A DNA stretch of 64,000 nt. Origin: Kribbella steppae (GTDB lineage Bacteria > Actinomycetota > Actinomycetes > Propionibacteriales > Kribbellaceae). Made by a program: the position numbers and the translations under genes. A model generated the notes under the pieces. It was not told the DNA's origin and ran no database searches. It worked only from the letters and a program-made list of their open reading frames with translations. Below are positions 1 to 7,930 of this stretch, in pieces. The stretch is from the NCBI RefSeq assembly GCF_004342025.1, contig NZ_SLWN01000012.1, positions 186,001-250,000 of the forward strand. Direction: 5' to 3'. How positions within the stretch are numbered: position 1 is the stretch's first letter; every line of letters begins with the position of its first letter.

Positions 1-2
1 AG

Positions 3-80
3 CGCTACAACCTCGAGCCGGACCAAGCGGGCCCGCTGTCCACCGTCGATGCAGTGACAGCACAGGTCACGAGCCCCTGA
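3..80 (+). CDS. C-terminal end of an unidentified protein (partial)
   Basis: An open frame enters from the left edge of the window and ends at a TGA at 78-80, giving 25 visible codons that begin RYNLEPDQAGPLS. The codons have the local GC-rich third-position pattern. Too little is present to recognise a family, and it may not be a gene. The next gene is convergent and begins its stop codon only six bases later. Confidence 0.3.
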   Translation, partial: RYNLEPDQAGPLSTVDAVTAQVTSP

Positions 81-85
81 CGGCG

Positions 86-439
86 TCAGGCGTGGTCGCC
101 GTCAAGGAGTTCGTGGAGTTCCTTGACGGCCTTGGTGATGTCGTCGTAGTCGTTCTGGGCGGCACGTGACTCGGCGCTGATCACGCCGCACCGATGGACC
201 CGCCGGAAGTCGCCGTACGGGAACTTGTAGTGGCCCTTGGTCTCCTCGTCCATCTCGGTGTCGATGCCGAGGTACCACTGGCCGTACTCGCGCCATCCGT
301 GCTTGTCCAGGTACGAGTTCTCCTGGTCCGCGGTCGGCGCGTGCTCGCTCCAGTCGTCCCGTTCGTCCATGGCCGTCTGTCCCTTGCGGACGAGGCTCTT
401 CGCGTGGTCGAACGCGGTCTTGTTCAGCTTCACAGTCAT
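86..439 (-). CDS. conserved hypothetical protein, 117 aa
   Basis: Small soluble acidic protein beginning MTVKLNKTAFDHAKSLV and rich in Asp, Glu, His and Tyr. The ATG at 439 was chosen because GGAGG lies about eight bases upstream; the longer reading frame upstream of it has no such signal. No signal peptide, membrane segment or catalytic motif is visible. It looks like a single alpha-helical domain with a Trp/Tyr-rich centre (HGWREYGQWYLGID). I recognise the general look of actinobacterial proteins of unknown function but no named family. It stands alone between convergent partial and tandem genes. Confidence 0.7.
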   Translation of the reverse strand: MTVKLNKTAFDHAKSLVRKGQTAMDERDDWSEHAPTADQENSYLDKHGWREYGQWYLGIDTEMDEETKGHYKFPYGDFRRVHRCGVISAESRAAQNDYDDITKAVKELHELLDGDHA

Positions 440-486
440 CGTCTGCAACCTCCGGCACGCCCGGTACCCCGGCCGACGACAGCTAG

Positions 487-1422
487 TCAGCCGATCCGGG
501 TGACGGCGTCGACGAGCCTGGTCCAGAAGGCCGTTCGGTCGAGCTCCACCGCGACCTGGGCGTTGGATGGGCGGCCGGTGTAGCGGTGGAGGTCGACCAC
601 GGTGGCGCCGGCGGTCCAGGTGCCTTCGGTCTCGATCATCACGTTGGCGTCGACACAGCGGACGATCGTCGGGTCGATGACTCTGGCGACCGCGACCGGA
701 TCGTGGAGCGGTGGCGCCGTCATTCCCCACAACTGTTTGTACGTCGAGGCGAAGAACGTCATCCACTCGACGCAGATGCTTGCCAGCGGAGTACCGATCC
801 CGGCGAACGCGGTCAGCACGTCATCGGTCACCAAGGCCTGGTGGGTGACGTTGAGCCCGCACATGGTGAACGGGACGCCCGATCGCAGGACCTGATCGGC
901 CGCTTCAGGGTCGACGAAGCAGTTCGCCTCCGCGTACGGCGTGACGTTGCCGCGCTCGGTGGATCCGCCCATCCAGACGAGCTGATCGATCCGGCCGGAC
1001 AGGTCCGGACGAGCGGCGAGCAGCGTGGCGACATTCGTCAACGCTCCGGTCGCCACGATCGTGACCGGCGCATCGTGCTTCGTCAGTACGTCGACCACCA
1101 GTTCATGAGCACAGGTGCTTGCTTCCGGCACCTGTGGGTCGCCCTCGAACAGTGGACCGTCCAGGCCGGTCTCGCCATGGACGTCGTCGGCGATCCGCAG
1201 CGGGCGGACCAGCGGCCGATCGGCGCCGCGGGCGACCGGGATGTGCGACACACCGGCGAGCGACAGCACCCGGCGGGCGTTGAGCGTGCACTTCTCGACC
1301 GTCTGATTGCCGGCCACCGTCGTCACGCCCAGCAGCTCGACCGCCGGATCGGCGACTGCCAGCAGCAACGCCATCGCGTCGTCATGGCCGGGATCGCAGT
1401 CGAGCAGCACCGGAATCGCCAT
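487..1422 (-). CDS. Nucleoside hydrolase (inosine-uridine preferring family)
   Basis: A 311-residue protein, the usual length for the family, predicted to hydrolyse the N-glycosidic bond of ribonucleosides to ribose and free base in nucleoside salvage. The N-terminus carries the calcium-binding signature PVLLDCDPGHDDAMALLLA with Asp8, Asp10, Asp14 and Asp15. A second family segment, NCFVDPEAADQVL, is in the C-terminal half. No signal peptide, so cytosolic. The start is leaderless: a TAAGCT -10 element ends six bases before the ATG. Substrate preference (purine, pyrimidine or mixed) cannot be read from the sequence. It is divergent from the helicase gene. Confidence 0.93.
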   Translation of the reverse strand: MAIPVLLDCDPGHDDAMALLLAVADPAVELLGVTTVAGNQTVEKCTLNARRVLSLAGVSHIPVARGADRPLVRPLRIADDVHGETGLDGPLFEGDPQVPEASTCAHELVVDVLTKHDAPVTIVATGALTNVATLLAARPDLSGRIDQLVWMGGSTERGNVTPYAEANCFVDPEAADQVLRSGVPFTMCGLNVTHQALVTDDVLTAFAGIGTPLASICVEWMTFFASTYKQLWGMTAPPLHDPVAVARVIDPTIVRCVDANVMIETEGTWTAGATVVDLHRYTGRPSNAQVAVELDRTAFWTRLVDAVTRIG

Positions 1423-1428
1423 CCGCGT

Positions 1429-1434
1429 AGCTTA
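1429..1434 (-). promoter_or_regulatory. -10 element of the nucleoside hydrolase gene
   Basis: TAAGCT on the minus strand ends six bases before the ATG at 1422, in an AT-rich pocket. The spacing fits a leaderless transcript starting at the start codon. Confidence 0.5.
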
Positions 1435-1610
1435 GTTAAATCAGTGGCGGGCCGCTGGGGGCGCTGGTAACGTCCCCGGCCTGTCTTTTCGGGTGGCTTC
1501 TTGCACTGCGTGAAGGATCGAAACGAACCGGATGGTCTCCGGGGCGGGACCCTGTCGATTGCCGCCAGTCCGTCGTTCGTACACCTGACACCGAGTCGAG
1601 GCTCCTTTCG

Positions 1611-3653
1611 ATGGTCGAATCCGCACTGATCCCTGCCGAACTCGAGGCCGAACGGGCCTTCCTCACCGAGGCCCGCGAGGCGCTGGCCCGGATGCACCGC
1701 GATGTCGAGGGCCGCGAGGTCCCGATGATCGGTGGCGAGGACAACGACGAGCGCTTCACCAACGAGGCCAGCACCCGCGCCCATCAGCAGCGGACCCAGG
1801 CTCTGGTCGACATGCCCGACGTACCGCTGTTCTTCGGGCGGCTCAATTACGAGGCCGGCACGATCGAGGAGCTCGACCAGATCTACATCGGCCGTCGGCA
1901 TGTGCACGACGGCAGCGGTGCGCCGCTCGTCATCGACTGGCGGGCGCCGGTGTCGGTGCCGTTCTATCGAGCCACCCGCAGCGACCGGCAGCGGGTGCTG
2001 CTGCGGCGTCGCTACGGATTCTCGGATACCGCTGAGCTGACCGGGTTCGAGGACGAGCCGCTGATCGGAGCCGGTGAGGCCGATCAGGCCGACCGGTTCC
2101 TGCGTGCCGAGATCGAACGGCCGCGCACCGGGCCGATGCGCGACATCGTCGCCACGATCCAGCCGGAGCAGGACGACCTCGTCCGGGCGCCGCTGCACCC
2201 GAGCGTCTGCGTGCAGGGCGCGCCCGGCACCGGCAAGACGGCCGTCGGCCTGCACCGCGTGGCCTACCTGCTCTACACCGAGCGGGAGCGGTTGAGCCGC
2301 GGCGGTGTCGTGATCGTCGGGCCGAACCGTTCGTTCCTGTCGTACATCCGCAAGGTCCTGCCGGCGCTCGGCGAGGTCGACGTACGGCAGATCACCATCG
2401 ACGAGCTGATCAGCCTGCCTGCCGCGGCGTCGGACGAATCGGAGGCCGCGCGGGTCAAGGGCGACGCGCGGATGGCCGGTGTGCTGCAACGGGCTCTGTG
2501 GTCGTACGTCGGTACGCCGACCGAAGGAATCCTTTACAGCAAGGGTTCTCAGCGGTACCGAGTCCACGACTACGAGCTGGTCGACATCGTGTCGGCCTTG
2601 CGCGGGTCGACGCGGTACGACCCGGGTCGGAATGCACTGGCGCAGCGGATCGCGCACGCCGTACTGGTGCTGATGGAGCGGCGCGGCGAGTCGCCGGACG
2701 ACCGGGTGCAGAACGCGGTGGCCCGCTCGAAGCCGGTGAAGCAGTTGGTCGACGCGGTCTGGCCGCGTGTCACACCCGAGCAGGTGCTGCACAGACTCCT
2801 CGCCGATGCCGACTTCCTGGCACAGGTGGCCGGCGACTTCACCGCGGAGGAACGCGCTGCATTGCTCTGGCAGAAGCCGGCGCGCTCGTGGAAGTCGGCG
2901 AAGTGGTCGGGCGCGGACGCGGTGTTGCTCGATGAGCTCGAGGACCTGATCGAACGCCGTACCGGATCACTCGGCCATCTCGTCCTGGACGAGGCGCAAG
3001 ACTTGTCGGCGATGCAGTTGCGCGCGCTGGGTCGGCGTTGCCGGACCGGCTCGGCAACGGTCCTCGGGGACCTGGCCCAGGCGACGACCCCGTGGGCCGC
3101 GGGCTCGTGGGATCGAGTGCTCGATCACCTCGAGAAGACGGACGGCGTGGTGGCCGAGCTCGATCGGGGTTTCCGCGTGCCCGATCAGATCATCGACTTC
3201 GCGGCGAGGTTGCTGCCGGAGATCGCACCCACGCTCGGTGTGCCGCGCGGGGTCCGTACGGTCGCCGATTCGCTGAGCATCGTGCAGACCGACGCGGTCT
3301 CCTTGCCGGACACGCTCGTCGCGTTCTGCCGGACCGCCCTCGCCGGCGAAGGCTCGGTCGCAGTGATCGCGGCTGACGACCAGATCGCACGCCTGCGGGA
3401 CGCGCTTTCCGCCGCGGGCCTCGAGCCGGCCCTCCTCGGAGAGACCGAGGAGGAGATGGACACGACGCGCCTGGTCTGCGTACCGGCCACGCTCGCGAAG
3501 GGCCTGGAGTTCGACGCGGTGGTGGTGGCTGAACCGGCCCATATCGTCGCGGCCGAACCACGCGGCCTCCAGCGCCTGTACGTCGTACTGACCCGCGCCG
3601 TCAGCCGCCTCCAGATCATCCATGCCGACCCCCTGCCCGCCGCCTTGACCTGA
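1611..3653 (+). CDS. HelD/HelR-like UvrD-family ATPase (RNA polymerase-associated helicase)
   Basis: A 680-residue superfamily 1 ATPase. Walker A GAPGTGKT is at residues 203-210, a Walker B-like LVLDEAQDLS lies near residue 460, and helicase motifs continue to the C-terminus (VLTRAVSRLQI). The N-terminal 200 residues have the coiled-coil and YIGRRHVHD...VIDWRAPVSVPFYRA pattern of HelD proteins, which bind RNA polymerase and use ATP to release it from stalled complexes. In actinobacteria, class II HelD/HelR proteins can also displace rifamycins. No rifamycin-associated element was found upstream. A plain DNA-repair UvrD paralogue is less likely because of the N-terminal pattern. The ATG follows the segment CGAGGCTCC. 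Confidence 0.8.
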   Translation: MVESALIPAELEAERAFLTEAREALARMHRDVEGREVPMIGGEDNDERFTNEASTRAHQQRTQALVDMPDVPLFFGRLNYEAGTIEELDQIYIGRRHVHDGSGAPLVIDWRAPVSVPFYRATRSDRQRVLLRRRYGFSDTAELTGFEDEPLIGAGEADQADRFLRAEIERPRTGPMRDIVATIQPEQDDLVRAPLHPSVCVQGAPGTGKTAVGLHRVAYLLYTERERLSRGGVVIVGPNRSFLSYIRKVLPALGEVDVRQITIDELISLPAAASDESEAARVKGDARMAGVLQRALWSYVGTPTEGILYSKGSQRYRVHDYELVDIVSALRGSTRYDPGRNALAQRIAHAVLVLMERRGESPDDRVQNAVARSKPVKQLVDAVWPRVTPEQVLHRLLADADFLAQVAGDFTAEERAALLWQKPARSWKSAKWSGADAVLLDELEDLIERRTGSLGHLVLDEAQDLSAMQLRALGRRCRTGSATVLGDLAQATTPWAAGSWDRVLDHLEKTDGVVAELDRGFRVPDQIIDFAARLLPEIAPTLGVPRGVRTVADSLSIVQTDAVSLPDTLVAFCRTALAGEGSVAVIAADDQIARLRDALSAAGLEPALLGETEEEMDTTRLVCVPATLAKGLEFDAVVVAEPAHIVAAEPRGLQRLYVVLTRAVSRLQIIHADPLPAALT

Positions 3654-3660
3654 GGTGCCG

Positions 3661-3690
3661 TGCAACCTCGGTGACCGGACCATCCGTCTT
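3661..3690 (+). promoter_or_regulatory. ECF-type promoter of the SigE-family sigma gene
   Basis: TGCAACCT (-35) is followed, 17 bases after its AACC core, by CGTC (-10, 3685-3688). AAC/CGTC pairs are typical of ECF sigma targets, so autoregulation by the sigma factor just downstream is likely. The predicted start leaves a short leader with the RBS GGGAGG before the ATG at 3720. Confidence 0.5.
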
Positions 3691-3719
3691 GAGGGGGACA
3701 AGGAGAGCGGGAGGCGCGA

Positions 3720-4229
3720 ATGGCAGATCGGGACCGGGAGTACGTCGAGTTCGTCGAGGCGATGAACGTGTCGTTACGGCGGACCGCCTTCCTGGTCTGC
3801 GGAGACCGGCACAAGGCGGATGACGTCGTCCAGGACGCGCTGTACAAGTTGTACCTGGCCTGGCCGAAGGTGCGCGGCGTGGGAAACCCGCACGCGTATG
3901 CCCGCCGGATGGTCGTCAACGCGGCCCAGGACGGTCATCGGCGACCGTGGCGCCGCGAGGTGGCGATCGCCGAGTTGCCGGAACGGATCCAGCCCGACGA
4001 CTTCACCGCCGGTCACGCGGATCGGGACGAGGTGCTCGACGCGTTGCGCGCGCTCGGTCCCCGGCAGCGGGCCTGTGTGGTGCTCAGGTACTACGAGGAT
4101 CTGTCGGTCGAGCAGACGGCGGAGATCCTCGGCTGCTCGCAGGGCACGGTGAAGAGCCAGGCGGCGCGCGGCCTCGAGACTCTCCGGCAGGCCATCGACC
4201 GGGCGCGGCGAACGAGTTGCGCCTCATGA
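3720..4229 (+). CDS. SigE-family ECF RNA polymerase sigma factor
   Basis: A 169-residue two-domain sigma-70 protein of the actinobacterial SigE family. Region 2 (about residues 12-80) contains CGDRHKADDVVQDALYKLY. Region 4 (about 105-160) contains LGPRQRACVVLRYYEDLS and the helix-turn-helix QTAEILGCSQGTVKSQAARG. It directs RNA polymerase to AAC/CGTC-type promoters, one of which precedes it. GGGAGG sits before the ATG. Its stop codon overlaps the RBS of the next gene, a single-pass membrane protein, an arrangement usual for a sigma factor and its membrane-bound modulator. The inducing signal is unknown. Confidence 0.9.
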   Translation: MADRDREYVEFVEAMNVSLRRTAFLVCGDRHKADDVVQDALYKLYLAWPKVRGVGNPHAYARRMVVNAAQDGHRRPWRREVAIAELPERIQPDDFTAGHADRDEVLDALRALGPRQRACVVLRYYEDLSVEQTAEILGCSQGTVKSQAARGLETLRQAIDRARRTSCAS

Positions 4230-4240
4230 AGGAGAACGAG

Positions 4241-5281
4241 ATGGACGATGTGCGGGACGTCGGTGCCGAACTGCATCGACTCGCCGAAGCCGAGCAGTTG
4301 GATCCGTTCGACACGGCGGTGCTGCTCCAGCGCGGCCGCCGGGGGAGGCGTCGCCGCAAAATTCTCGCCGTCGGTGGGACTGTGGTCGGTGTCGCCGCAG
4401 TGGCCGTCGCGGCCGGCGTCCTGCCCAATCTCGACGCCGCCGATCGAAGCCCCGTTGCGGGCGGAGGACATGATGCGGCCCAGGCGAACTCGTCCTTCGA
4501 GCCGGTCCCGGGCGTTCCCAGGGGCGAGGAGTCCGCGGGGCAGAAGCTGTCCAAGGAGGAGGCGGAGCGCCGGTGCGCTCTGCGCTACCCGGAGTACACA
4601 CGTCCGCTCGGCCGGGGCATCTTGACCGCGGGCCGCACTGTCGAGTACGAGACAGCGGTGGGCCAGAAGTTCCTCGAGTGCACGATTCCCGGCGGTGACA
4701 AGCCGTCGGACGAGCTGATCGCGGCGGCCAGGCGGGATCCGATGCCGACCACGACCGCCGGACAGTTGCGCAACTGCTCTGTGCACATGTGGGTCGACCT
4801 GACCAACTGGCGCGTGACGGCGGTAGACCAGACGAAGGGATTCGCCACCAGCCTGGTGGCGGTGTCACCGTCCGGTACCAAGGCTGTTTCGTGTCTTCTC
4901 GACCCGTCGGCGGAAACCTCGATGATGAACCGTCGCTCGGGCTCGGTCTTCCTCACGCTGAACGCTCTCGGTGATTCGGACCCCGTCGTACCCGGGGGCA
5001 CCAAGTACGCCGAACTGCGCGCCGGCAGCAGCGGCAGTGCCTACTGTCCGGGCACACCTTGCAAGGGCTGGTACGCCTTGGAGTACGGCCGGGTGGCGTC
5101 GAACATCACCAAGGTCCGGATCCAGCTGACCGGGTATCCGCAGGTCCACGAGGTCACGGTCACCGAGGGCTGGTACGCCATCGCCTGGCTGAACCGATCC
5201 TTCAAGGGCTCCGACCCGCATTACAAGATCACCGGCTACGACAAGTCAGGCAAAGCGGTGAAAGTGATCGCTCAGACCTGA
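4241..5281 (+). CDS. Single-pass membrane protein, probable anti-sigma partner
   Basis: A 346-residue protein with a 40-residue cytoplasmic N-terminus (VGAELHRLAEAEQLDPFD), a basic stop-transfer patch RRGRRRRK, one transmembrane helix (about 41-60) and a long extracytoplasmic domain. The start at 4241 was chosen because AAGGAG at 4229-4234 is well spaced; a second ATG at 4226 overlaps the sigma stop codon. The position directly after an ECF gene and the topology suggest that the N-terminus holds the sigma factor while the outer domain senses envelope state. No zinc-binding anti-sigma motif (HxxxCxxC) is present, so the inhibitory mechanism is inference. Confidence 0.75.
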   Translation: MDDVRDVGAELHRLAEAEQLDPFDTAVLLQRGRRGRRRRKILAVGGTVVGVAAVAVAAGVLPNLDAADRSPVAGGGHDAAQANSSFEPVPGVPRGEESAGQKLSKEEAERRCALRYPEYTRPLGRGILTAGRTVEYETAVGQKFLECTIPGGDKPSDELIAAARRDPMPTTTAGQLRNCSVHMWVDLTNWRVTAVDQTKGFATSLVAVSPSGTKAVSCLLDPSAETSMMNRRSGSVFLTLNALGDSDPVVPGGTKYAELRAGSSGSAYCPGTPCKGWYALEYGRVASNITKVRIQLTGYPQVHEVTVTEGWYAIAWLNRSFKGSDPHYKITGYDKSGKAVKVIAQT

Positions 5282-5367
5282 CCTCGACCGGTACCCTCTC
5301 GGCTTGACCATCTGCGCGTCGCGGCCGTGATCGGTGCCGACCGTACAAGCACTGCACCTGGAAGATC

Positions 5368-6063
5368 GTGATCGTCCTACGTCCTGTCTCGGCCGGCGCG
5401 GCCGCGACCGCCTTCGGTTGTCTGATGGCGGCCGCGCCGCTGCCGGCCGGCGCCGCGTTCGTCGGCTACCTGGCGGCAGCGCTGCTGATCGTGGCCGGGT
5501 GGGGTCGCAGTCGCCGCCGGTTCGGCCTGGCGAACACGGTGACGCTGGCCCGGCTGGTCGGGACGGTTTGGATCCTGGCGTTGCTGCTGCAGGCGGTCTG
5601 GGCCGAGCCCACACCGTTGATCGCGATCTGTATCGCAGTGGTCGGCGCGGTGTGCCTGATCCTGGACGGGGTCGACGGCCGCGTTGCCAGACGTCGCGGT
5701 GAGACCAGCAGTTTCGGCGGGCGCTTCGACATCGAGACCGACGCGGCGACCACCCTGCTGGTGGCGATCAGTCTCGCGGTCTTCGACGTCGCCGGCTGGT
5801 GGGTCGTCGCGATCGGGGCACTCCGGTACGCGTACTTGCTGGCCGGCATACCCCTGCCGGCGCTTCGTGCACCGCTGCCGTTCAGCCAGGCGCGCCGGGT
5901 GATCGGCATGAGCCAGGCAGTTCTCCTGGTCGTGAGCTTGTGGCTGGCCGCGGTTCTGCCGAGCTTGGCGTCCGGAGGCTGGCTCGCACTCCTTCCCGGT
6001 CTGGGACTGCTGGCGTTGATGTTCTCCTTCGGTCGCGACATCTGGCGCCAGCTCCGAACCTGA
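5368..6063 (+). CDS. CDP-alcohol phosphatidyltransferase family membrane enzyme
   Basis: A 231-residue, multi-helix membrane protein carrying the full family signature D-G-x2-A-R-x8-G-x3-D-x3-D from about residue 103 (DGRVARRRGETSSFGGRFD, then IETD). Enzymes of this family transfer a phosphatidyl group from CDP-diacylglycerol to an alcohol such as inositol phosphate, glycerol phosphate or another lipid head-group precursor. The acceptor cannot be told from sequence. The start is GTG at 5368. It stands alone: an ABC exporter pair on the same strand begins 43 bases later with its own -10 element. Confidence 0.88.
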   Translation: MIVLRPVSAGAAATAFGCLMAAAPLPAGAAFVGYLAAALLIVAGWGRSRRRFGLANTVTLARLVGTVWILALLLQAVWAEPTPLIAICIAVVGAVCLILDGVDGRVARRRGETSSFGGRFDIETDAATTLLVAISLAVFDVAGWWVVAIGALRYAYLLAGIPLPALRAPLPFSQARRVIGMSQAVLLVVSLWLAAVLPSLASGGWLALLPGLGLLALMFSFGRDIWRQLRT

Positions 6064-6093
6064 AACTCAGGTGTTTTTGTCGGTGGGTGTGGT

Positions 6094-6099
6094 TACGGT
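6094..6099 (+). promoter_or_regulatory. -10 element of the ABC exporter operon
   Basis: TACGGT ends seven bases before the GTG start at 6107. GTGTTT lies 17 bases upstream as a possible -35. The layout suggests a leaderless transcript. Confidence 0.45.
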
Positions 6100-6106
6100 C
6101 GGTTGA

Positions 6107-7930
6107 GTGCTGACTCTGCTGCGGTATGCGTTACGGGTCTCACCTGGTAGCACTGCCTTGACGATGGGGCTTGCAGTCCTCGGTTCGGTGCTGGGGATGG
6201 CAGTCACGTTGCTGACCGGTCAGGTCGTCGGGGCTGTGCCAGGTGTGATCGACGCTGCCCCAGGAGCTATGTCGCTCGGCACGTTCAGTTGGTTGCTCGG
6301 GGCGCTGCTGACCGTGTTCATCATGCAGAGCCTCACGCCGGCGATCCATCAGGTGGCGTCGCAGATCCTGAACGCGGCGCTCGTTCGCGAGATCGGCACC
6401 GACATCACCGAGCCGTTGCTCCGGCCGCAGCGAGTCGCGCATCTCGAGGACACCGAGGTGCTCGACATGCAGGAGCGGGCGAAGGGCAAAGGCGGATTCC
6501 ACCTCGCCGAGGGGTTGGGGAATCTGCCCTGGCTGATGGCCAGCCGGGTCACGTTGGTCGGCTCGGCGGTCATTGTCGGCGTGATGTTCTCCTGGCCGGT
6601 CGCCGCGATGCTGGTCGCGGTGACCTTGCTCCTGGAGTGGTACGGCGGCCGTCTGATCGCGCGCGAGATCGACGTGTGGTGGGGCAACACCGAGGAGCAG
6701 CGGCGGGCCGACTACCTGTTCAACCTCGGCATGCGCGACGCACCCAAGGAGCTGCGCGTGTTCGGATTGCACGGCTGGCTGGTGGATCGGTACGTCCGTG
6801 AATGGACCGCGGGCTTCCGGCCGGTCTGGGAGCGGCGCCGCCGGAACCTGAAGTGGTCGGTCATGACAGGCGGCCTGCATCTGGCCGCGAACGGGTTCGC
6901 GATCCTGCTCGTCGGCCGCGCCGCGCTGAACGGCGACCTGCCGTTGACCGAGGTCGCGACGACGGTGCCCGCGATCCTGTCGATCGGGGTGGCCATGAAC
7001 GGGTACGGCGTCGTCCAGGTGAAGCGTGGGCTGTCGGCGTACCGGGCGATGAAGGACCTGCCGGGGACGATCGCCGAGCGCCACCCCGAGTCGGCCGCGA
7101 CGACGCGGCACCGGGTGGAGACGATGCCGGCGCGCGATGTCCGGTTCGAGAACGTCAGCTTCCGCTATCCCGGCTCGGACGTCGATGTCCTCCGCAACCT
7201 CGACCTCACCATCCGCGCGCACGAGGCGCTCGCGCTCGTCGGCGTCAACGGTGCCGGCAAGTCCACGCTGGTGAAGCTGCTCGGCGGCGCCTACCGGCCG
7301 ACCGAGGGGCGGATCACGGTCGACGGCGTGGACCTCGCGGAGCTCGACCTGACCGCCTGGCAGCGGCGGATCGCCGCCATCGTGCAGGACTTCCTGCGCT
7401 TTCCGTTGTCGGTCACCGACAACGTCGTGTTCGGCGCGGTCGAGCGCGCAGACGACGAGATCTCACTCGCCAAGGTCGCGCGGGAGTCCGGGATCGACGA
7501 AGTCGTCCGCGGCCTGCCGGCGGGCTGGGACACCGTCCTCGACAAGACCTTCGACGGCGGCGTCGACCTGTCCGGTGGCGAATGGCAACGGATCGCGCTG
7601 GCGCGGGCGCTGTTCGCCGTACATGCCGGCGCGGGTGTGCTCGTGCTGGACGAGCCGGCGGCGGCGCTGGACGTGCGCGCTGAGGCCGAGCTGGTCGAGC
7701 GCTACCTCGAGCTGACGTCGGGAGTGGCGTCGCTGATCATCTCCCACCGGTTCTCGGTGGTCCGGAACGCCAACCGCATCTGTGTGCTCGCCGATGGGCG
7801 GATCGTCGAGGACGGCACGCACGAGGAGCTGTTGGACCAGGACGGGATGTACGCCGGCATGTTCCGCCTGCAGGCCGAGCGGTACGTGACGTCGCCAGAA
7901 AGCCCGGAGAGCGAGGCGCTCGATGCGTAG
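6107..7930 (+). CDS. ABC exporter half-transporter (fused permease-ATPase), subunit 1
   Basis: A 607-residue fusion of a six-helix exporter membrane domain (about residues 1-330) and a nucleotide-binding domain. Visible motifs are Walker A GVNGAGKSTL near residue 380, C-loop DLSGGEWQRIALARA, Walker B VLVLDEPAAALD, and H-loop ISHRFSVV. The C-loop reads SGGE rather than SGGQ. The gene overlaps the next by eight bases, so the two are translated together and probably form a heterodimeric exporter in the plasma membrane. The cargo is unknown. Nearby genes (phospholipid synthase upstream, lysozyme-fold protein downstream) hint at an envelope role but do not prove it. Confidence 0.9.
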   Translation: MLTLLRYALRVSPGSTALTMGLAVLGSVLGMAVTLLTGQVVGAVPGVIDAAPGAMSLGTFSWLLGALLTVFIMQSLTPAIHQVASQILNAALVREIGTDITEPLLRPQRVAHLEDTEVLDMQERAKGKGGFHLAEGLGNLPWLMASRVTLVGSAVIVGVMFSWPVAAMLVAVTLLLEWYGGRLIAREIDVWWGNTEEQRRADYLFNLGMRDAPKELRVFGLHGWLVDRYVREWTAGFRPVWERRRRNLKWSVMTGGLHLAANGFAILLVGRAALNGDLPLTEVATTVPAILSIGVAMNGYGVVQVKRGLSAYRAMKDLPGTIAERHPESAATTRHRVETMPARDVRFENVSFRYPGSDVDVLRNLDLTIRAHEALALVGVNGAGKSTLVKLLGGAYRPTEGRITVDGVDLAELDLTAWQRRIAAIVQDFLRFPLSVTDNVVFGAVERADDEISLAKVARESGIDEVVRGLPAGWDTVLDKTFDGGVDLSGGEWQRIALARALFAVHAGAGVLVLDEPAAALDVRAEAELVERYLELTSGVASLIISHRFSVVRNANRICVLADGRIVEDGTHEELLDQDGMYAGMFRLQAERYVTSPESPESEALDA

